64,000 nucleotides of DNA from assembly GCA_012861695.1 (NCBI GenBank), contig JAAOOA010000434.1, positions 186,001 through 250,000 on the forward strand, written 5' to 3'. The notes below the pieces were generated by a model. It saw nothing but the letters and a program-made list of their open reading frames with translations. It was not told where the DNA came from and did not search any database. Shown here one piece after another: positions 58,193 through 64,000 of the stretch; the first letter of the stretch is position 1; every line of letters starts with the position of its first letter. The position numbers and the translations under genes are program-made. The DNA is from Trematomus loennbergii (lineage: Eukaryota > Chordata > Actinopteri > Perciformes > Nototheniidae).

Positions 58193-58586
58193 GGGGTGTT
58201 TCTCAATCGCGAGTACGCTTGCTTGGTAGCACATGTCTGCCGAGCATCTTGCTTCAGAAGCGAGTCAAGAATACTTCCTGGCATTCGGAAAACGAAGTGT
58301 GGAACATGCTAGCAAGTGTGCAGGTGTGCGTCATATGAGAGGCCCCGCCTTACATCTTCCGCCACAGATTTGGGGAAATTGGTCCGTGCGCAAAGCATTG
58401 TGGGGATTTTAAGACCGCGGAGTCTACTCATGTGCAGACTCGATATTTCTCCAAACGGAGTACGCCGGGCTCGGTAGATTTCCAAGTATGCTGGAGATTG
58501 GAACAGTACTTCGGCAGCACTCGATGATGTAGTATGCTTGAAATAGTGGCTCTGAAGCAGCTTTACTCGAGATTGAGAAACACCCC
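58193..58586. mobile_element. 394-bp MITE with GGGGTGTTTCTCAAT ends
   Basis: The left end GGGGTGTTTCTCAATC and right end GATTGAGAAACACCCC are perfect 16-bp inverted repeats. The interior is GC-richer and non-coding, with further inverted segments (AGTACGC and GCGTACT-like). Superfamily not certain; no clear target duplication. Confidence 0.85.
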
Positions 58587-59397
58587 TGGACTCTCCCTCT
58601 GCGTCAGACAGCTACGACCCCGAACCTCCAGAGCAGACAAAAGACCTAACCCAAGCAGAAGACTCCTCCTTCTCCATCGAACAGACAGAGAACCAGAGCT
58701 GAAACAACAACAACAAGGCTGCATCCAGAACTGCAGCCAGAACAATCTCCACCTGTGTCAAGAGAATGCTGACCTACTCTCATCAGTCCCTCTGACAGGG
58801 CACGAAGTGCCAAGCTAAGCCACGAGATTTGGCACAAAAGCAAAGTGTGGGACATGAGAGCAGAATCTGCCCTCCATAAAAACAGCAAAGAGACTGTAAA
58901 GGAGGAGATGAAATGCAAAGCAGTACAAGAACAGTGGCATGATGGGGGCTGTAGATGTAACTGGGCCAATGGCTGCCTAAAAGAGTTACAGTGGATGGAT
59001 TCAAGAGATGATGGACTGGGGAGAAGACAGAATCAGAGGAGTTGGCATGGTCGATTAGAAGTGAGGAGGCCGGGGTCACGGCTTGAGACAAACAGGAGAC
59101 GGGAAGGGAACCGGGAGTGAGTATTCACATAAACACATTTATTCACAAACGCATTAAAAAAGGACCAAATTTAAAGACTTGAATTGACTTGATAAATAAG
59201 TAAAGACAAAACGTTTTATTACCCATAAATTAATCAGTTGGTAAATAATAATAGCAGGAAAGAGGAAACTATTAAAGTAAAATGAGAAAATAAACCTAAA
59301 ACACACTGAAGGTACTGTGGGATAAAAGGGGGAGACACATACGACGCTGAAGTTGGCTTCCGATTCAGAGCTTCCGATTCGGCAGTTAAGGGGAAAG
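58587..59397. other. Interval of uncertain nature
   Basis: Frames at 58534-58818 and 58845-59120 are charged and Gln-rich but have no recognised domain. An ERV-derived or hAT-derived origin is possible. Left unassigned. Confidence 0.35.
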
Positions 59398-59868
59398 TTA
59401 AAGTGGACCTATCATGCTATATTTGAATAATATATTGTAGGGCCATACCTATATAAAACATGTCTGTGAAGTTTATTTTCAAAATAACAAACAGATCATG
59501 CATTTTAGCCATGCCTCATTTTGCTCTATTTTGCTCTCCTCCAGCCCTGTCTTTGCATGCGCTGCAGCTGACTGGCACGAGCGTCATGTTACCATGCTGT
59601 TACCATGCCACGGCAACCTCTCATTCCCCTGATAGGTGGAGAGTTGGCCATATAGGCGGAGCTCCTCGTTCCTGACGTCAGAGAATTTTAAAATCTGTAT
59701 CAGTCTGTATCAGATCCGTTGCAGCCCCGTTTTTAGAGATTTGGGTATGGAGGAAAAGAGAGAGGGTTGTGTTTTCTGACACTTGGCGAGTTCCCTGGAA
59801 CACCGGGGACACATATTCATGTATAAAAGACGTACAAAAGTGCATTTTGCATGATAGGTCCCCTTTAA
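59398..59868. mobile_element. TTAA-flanked non-autonomous DNA transposon, copy 2
   Basis: TTAAAGTGGACCTATCATGC at the left and GCATGATAGGTCCCCTTTAA at the right. TTAA is intact at both ends. It is 471 bp and shares ends and the CCCCTGATAGGTGGAGAGTTGG block with copy 1 at 8045-9025, but lacks the inverted-repeat arm. Confidence 0.88.
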
Positions 59869-59944
59869 GGGAAATTTAATTTACAGCGCTGAGCGAACAA
59901 TCCTCCGTGTTTGTACCTCTTAAATCGCTGCATAGCCGATTTAT

Positions 59945-60265
59945 TTGGACTAGATTATCCCAGAGAGTCTAAACATTCTCTATAACACAGTTTTAGATTT
60001 GTGAAACCTTTATTCTATTTGTGAAAATACTAAAAAGGGAGATTTCAGTGTTGTTTTCGCATCTAGACCACATTAGACCAGGTCCTGATCTAAAACCACT
60101 ATACCTAGACTCATCAAATCTGGACTGGATTATCCCAGAGAGTCTAAAGATTCTTTATAACACCGTTTTAGATTTGCGAAACCTTTATTCTATTTGTGAA
60201 AATACAAAAAGGGAGATTTTGCTATCTAGACCATATTAGACCAGGTCCTGATCTAAAACCTAAAC
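59945..60265. repeat. Tandem duplication, two units of about 165 bp
   Basis: Unit 1 (about 59945-60105) and unit 2 (about 60125-60265) share GATTATCCCAGAGAGTCTAAA, GAAACCTTTATTCTATTTGTG, and TTAGACCAGGTCCTGATCTA. Unit 2 lacks about 15 bases (AGTGTTGTTTTCGC). Confidence 0.88.
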
Positions 60266-61803
60266 ATCTAAAAATGTTTGGTTTTTGTGACCAGTTAGAC
60301 TCATTAAGGCCATTGTTTCCCTTTATTATGCTATACTCTGCTATGACAAGTGCAACTACGGAAGTGGATTGGAGTCTTTCAGAGCCTCTCACAGTTCCAG
60401 ATCATACCAGTGTAAAGCTATATGTACATTAGTAATCATAGTTTTTCTATGTCAAAAAAAGTATAAACAGCATGCAACAATATCAAAACTTGCTAAACAT
60501 GCTCATATCTTTATTATATTTGTGTTGCAAAGGTCATGCCACAGTCTGACAAGCATAACTTGTTTAAGAATTCAAAATGCAGTCCCACTTCAATCAATAA
60601 AGCATTCCAAATATATATATCATGTGCAGTGCTCATTAGTAGCCGTCATCCCATGCAGTTTAAATATACTGGGACCACAGCAAGGCAGCCTTACACTGGT
60701 GAGTACATGTGAAAGGATTTCAGGAGCCTTTTGCTTCATTTACATTATTTTAGTGGTTTGAGTAAGAGTACTTTTTAGAAATTCTAACAATGTATTTTTG
60801 AAAATGTATGAAACTAAAAAAAGTCTCCATACCTGTTAAATAACAAACTATCTTTCTACGAATAAATTCAAGATGTTTTTTAAGATAGACTGTATACATG
60901 TTCTGAAGCCACTGTGGCCTCAGGATGCTTCCGACACAACATTCAATAGCTTTAGCCAACGAGCTGCTGGGTCAGGTGAGGCTGCAGCAGCTCTGTGCCC
61001 TGATGTGAGCTACATCATCTGTCTTTTGGAGTATGTGGTGTTCTACGGCTCTGTGCCTGTTAGCATGTTAGCCTAGCTCCTGCTGGGTGACAGACCCTGC
61101 AGTTTGTGATGGACTCTTACCGCTGATGCACTGGCAGAAAGAACATAATTGCGAGGCCTGGTCTCCTGAAAAGCAGGTGCAGCCTACAAACAAGAGCAGG
61201 GAGGAGGAGACACATGTTGACACAGTCATGCATTACAATCATAAAGCAGAACAACAAAAACAGTTAGCCAAAAGCAAAGCAGCATGAGCAGAACACTGAC
61301 CGTGTTGTGTCATGTCTATTTATACTGTTCATGCTCACTGCTTGTAGCACTTCGGGATTTGAATTCGAATATGAAGTGCTTTATAAATGGAACCCATTAT
61401 TATTATTATTATGAGAACACGCTGTGGTGTCTCATAGCACGCGGTGCAAATTATTTATGACTGGATCATTTATTAATTGCTGTTAAAGCATAAACAGTTA
61501 GAATGCTTTAGTAAGTTTTGCTTTAACTTTAATAAAATGATCCTGTGAGGATAATAAGTTAATTTGAAGCAGACTCAGTCCAGTATGCAGCTGTGAGAGG
61601 GTCTCCATCCTTTACTGTACGGAGCAGAGGCCTGTTTTGCCTCAAAACATGGTTAATGAGGAATCAGCTCTGAAACACTGACACAATCTTCTGGTCCTTA
61701 CAACCCACTGTCTATGTTTTAACCAAGTGACAAACTCTGGGGCAGAGCGGGACGCCAATAAGGAAGTGCCACAAACTGCAGTTCATCTATTGGCCGATAG
61801 GCG
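60266..61803. other. Non-coding interval
   Basis: No gene recognised in 1.5 kb; frames at 60369-60761, 60873-61076 and 61087-61287 lack domains. AAGTGCTTTATAAATGG plus an ATT repeat (61372-61410) resembles a SINE tail. Confidence 0.45.
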
Positions 61804-62892
61804 CAGTGGCGTTTTTATATGTACAAAAGTGGTGGGGCACAAAAAACTTAGATGTCTATATATAAGCTTCTGCAGTGACGTGCAGTGAGGTTCATGGCTG
61901 GTGAGGCACTGGCACTGACTCTTCAGGTTTACAAATATTATATTTTGACCTAAACCAAAATATAATATTATTTTCAAAAGCTTTTTTTGTCTGATGCTTC
62001 GATTAATTTTAAACAGACAGTTCAACAAAAGGATATCCAAAAATGTAATTTTATCATTTAAATATTGAATTGTTCTCTCTTAGTAAGATCCCATTTTCAA
62101 TAAAATGGTGGTCTTACCTTGACTTGAAGATGAAGTCCATTTGCCTATCCTTCTGGACAAAAATCTCTATTACTTTTTTGTAAAAGTCCACCTTATCTTC
62201 TTGTAGTTTCAAAAGTCTATCATAAATCTAATCGATAGATTTATGATTAAAAAATTATAAAAGTAGGGTAGACATGTGGATGTTATCCGGCTGAACAAAA
62301 CGTGCATTTATCTAACAGGTACGTTTCCCACAGATCTTATTTCGAGCTATTTTCTAAAATCCTATGGAGAAATCTCATTGCTTTGTTGTCGAGGGAAGCC
62401 ATGCACAGCTTACTTCCGGGTTTTAGGACGCGTCACTGCAGCTCTCTCGTCTCCTCTTCACACACCACACTTTTCGCGGCACACGTACTTACAGCCAATC
62501 AGCTCTGAATTATGTGAGATGACGTATGGTGGGGATGGCAGCTCAGTGCCCTATGGTCATTATTTTTTTGCCACACACATTAAATAGGAAAATACTCTGA
62601 GCATGCGCAGTGTAGTTTTTACAGTCACCGTTCACTTAGACAGTGAGAGGGAGGGGCATGATCAGGTTTTGTCCCACATGGCTCTAAACAGCTCAATAGG
62701 CACACACTGTAGACACTAATTAGAAGAACACAGACTAAAACAGCAATGTACAGACGAATCAGATGATTAAACATGATCTTAAAATAATTTATATATATAT
62801 TTTTTTGCATTTTTTGTAATCATTATTTGTAATACTTTCTGCTGACACTAGGTGGGGCTGTGCCACCTGCCCCTAATGACCAGTCGCCACTG
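61804..62892. mobile_element. Non-autonomous hAT element (hAT-E), perfect 8-bp TSD
   Basis: Left CAGTGGCGTTTTTATATG; right complement CAGTGGCGACTGGTCATTAG. Flanks are identical, GATAGGCG (61796-61803 and 62893-62900). CAGTGACGTGCAGTGAGGTT at 61875 is another hAT-like end nested inside. No transposase is encoded in 1089 bp. Confidence 0.9.
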
Positions 62893-63010
62893 GATAGGCG
62901 ATGACTGCAGAAAGGAGGAATTTCCAAAGACCCCCATGTTAAAATGCCCAACTTTACAGCAGAAATAAACATGTTTCTACCCCTGGATGCAATACAAATT
63001 ATTCGGGATA

Positions 63011-64000
63011 TACAGGACTGTCTCAGAAAATTAGAATATTGTGATAAAGTTCTTTATTTTCTGTAATGCAATTAAAAAAACAAAAATGTCATACATTCTG
63101 GATTCATTACAAATCAACTGAAATATTGCAAGCCTTTTATTATTTTAATATTGCTGATTATGGCATACAGCTTAAGAAAACTCAAAAATCCTATCTCAAA
63201 AAATTAGAATAGTTCCTCAGACCAAGTAAAAAAAAAAGATTTATAACAGCAAAACACAATCAAACATTTGAAAATGTCCATTAATGCACTCAGTACTTGG
63301 TTGGGAATCCTTTTGCACGGATTACTGCATCAATGCGGCGTGGCATGGAGGCAATCAGCCTGTGGCATTGCTGAGGTGTTATGGATGCCCAGGATGCTTC
63401 AATAGCGGCCTTTAGCTCATTAGCATTGTTGGGTCTGGTGTCTTTCAGCTTCTTCTTCACAATACCCCACATATTCTCTATGGGGTTCAGGTCAGGGGAA
63501 TTTGCAGGCCAATCGAGGACAGTAATGCCATGGTCAGTACACCAGTTACTGGTGGTTTTGGCACTGTGGGCAGGTGCCAGATCATGCTGGAAAATGAATT
63601 CCTCATCTCCATAGAGCTTTTCAGCAGACGGAAGCATGTAGTGCTCTAAAATCTCTTGGTACACAGCTGCATTTACTCTGGGCTTGATGAAACACAGTGG
63701 ACCAACACCAGCAGCTGACATGGCTCCCCAAACCATCGCTGACTGTGGGAACTTCACACTGGATTTCAAGCAACTTGGATTTTGCGCCTCTCCAGCCTTT
63801 CTCCAGACTCTGGCGCCTTGACTTCCAAATGAAATACAAACTTGCTTTCGTCTGAAAAGAGGACTTTGGACCACTGTGCAACTGTCCAGTGCTTCTTTTC
63901 CTTAGCCCAAGTCAGACGCCTCTTCCGTTGTCTTGAGTTCAGAAGTGGCTTGACCATGGGAATACGGCTATTGTAGCCCATTTCCCGGACACGCCTGTGA
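63011..64000 (-). mobile_element. Tc1/mariner element, cut by the window edge
   Basis: The left end at a TA dinucleotide begins TACAGGACTGTCTCAGAAAA. A similar TCTCAAAAAATTAGAATAG repeat at 63194 gives the IR/DR layout of fish Tc1 elements. The transposase lies on the minus strand. The other end is beyond the window. Confidence 0.93.
63290..63981 (-). pseudogene. Tc1-like transposase, one frameshift, 5' end cut
   Basis: The cut-and-paste DDE transposase. Frame 63981-63830 has an N-terminal-side segment KKHWTVAQWSKVLFSDESK, with the first catalytic Asp in FSDES. Frame 63874-63290 continues with VWGAMSAAG, FQHDLAPAHSA (second Asp) and SPDLNPIENMWGIVKKKL (Glu, spacing typical of DD34E), then ends in a stop at 63290. 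A one- or two-base deletion after FSDESK shifts the frames near 63835. The N-terminal paired DNA-binding domain is outside the window. Confidence 0.9.

Noticed and set aside
60873..61076. Small frame as an exon candidate
   Set aside because: No splice-site support and no recognisable protein similarity.

Overview
This window is eukaryotic nuclear DNA, almost certainly from a ray-finned (teleost) fish. The evidence is long GT/CA microsatellites, L2/CR1-type LINEs, many hAT relics, DIRS and Ty3/Gypsy fragments, retrovirus-like copies, a Tc1 element, TTAA-flanked MITEs and one natriuretic-peptide gene. I see no operons, CRISPR array, rRNA or tRNA gene.

Only one host gene is well supported: a C-type natriuretic peptide gene at about 21.3-22.7 kb on the plus strand. 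It has a TATA box, a signal-peptide exon, an exon carrying a complete 22-residue hormone, and a poly(A) signal. The prosegment and hormone lie in different frames, and the shift falls at a seven-G run. Almost every other long open frame is a transposon relic or an artefact of tandem repeats.

Layout. 0-6 kb: minisatellites, a GT tract and LINE fragments; one array was amplified out of a LINE reverse-transcriptase gene. 6.3-9.9 kb: a long inverted repeat with a SINE in one arm, a TTAA MITE and a hAT 3' end. 10.8-14.1 kb: a broken L2-like LINE carrying a solo LTR. 14-26 kb: mostly non-coding, with the hormone gene and a P-element-like foldback that keeps a THAP remnant. 26.5-36.3 kb: a multi-exon hAT transposase relic on the minus strand, split by an endogenous retrovirus, fused at its 5' side to a rearranged DIRS fragment, then a solo LTR inside a palindrome. 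37-42.8 kb: three hAT elements inside one another. 43-45.3 kb: more hAT zinc-finger fragments. 45.45-50.77 kb: a small LTR retrotransposon whose 5' LTR is split by a minus-strand LINE with a 2A-like motif. 52-53.3 kb: another composite hAT. 55-57.6 kb: a retroviral gag relic joined to the end of integrase. 58-64 kb: MITEs, a tandem duplication, a non-autonomous hAT with a perfect 8-bp target duplication, and a Tc1 element cut by the window edge.

The insertions date one another: the SINE is younger than the inverted repeat, the ERV younger than its hAT host, the LINE younger than the LTR element, and the inner hAT younger than the two around it. I found no previously undescribed functional system. 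The value lies in the nested insertion structures, the retrotransposon-derived minisatellite, the 2A-like LINE and the frame-disturbed hormone gene. Family assignments rest on motif recognition by eye, not on database searches.
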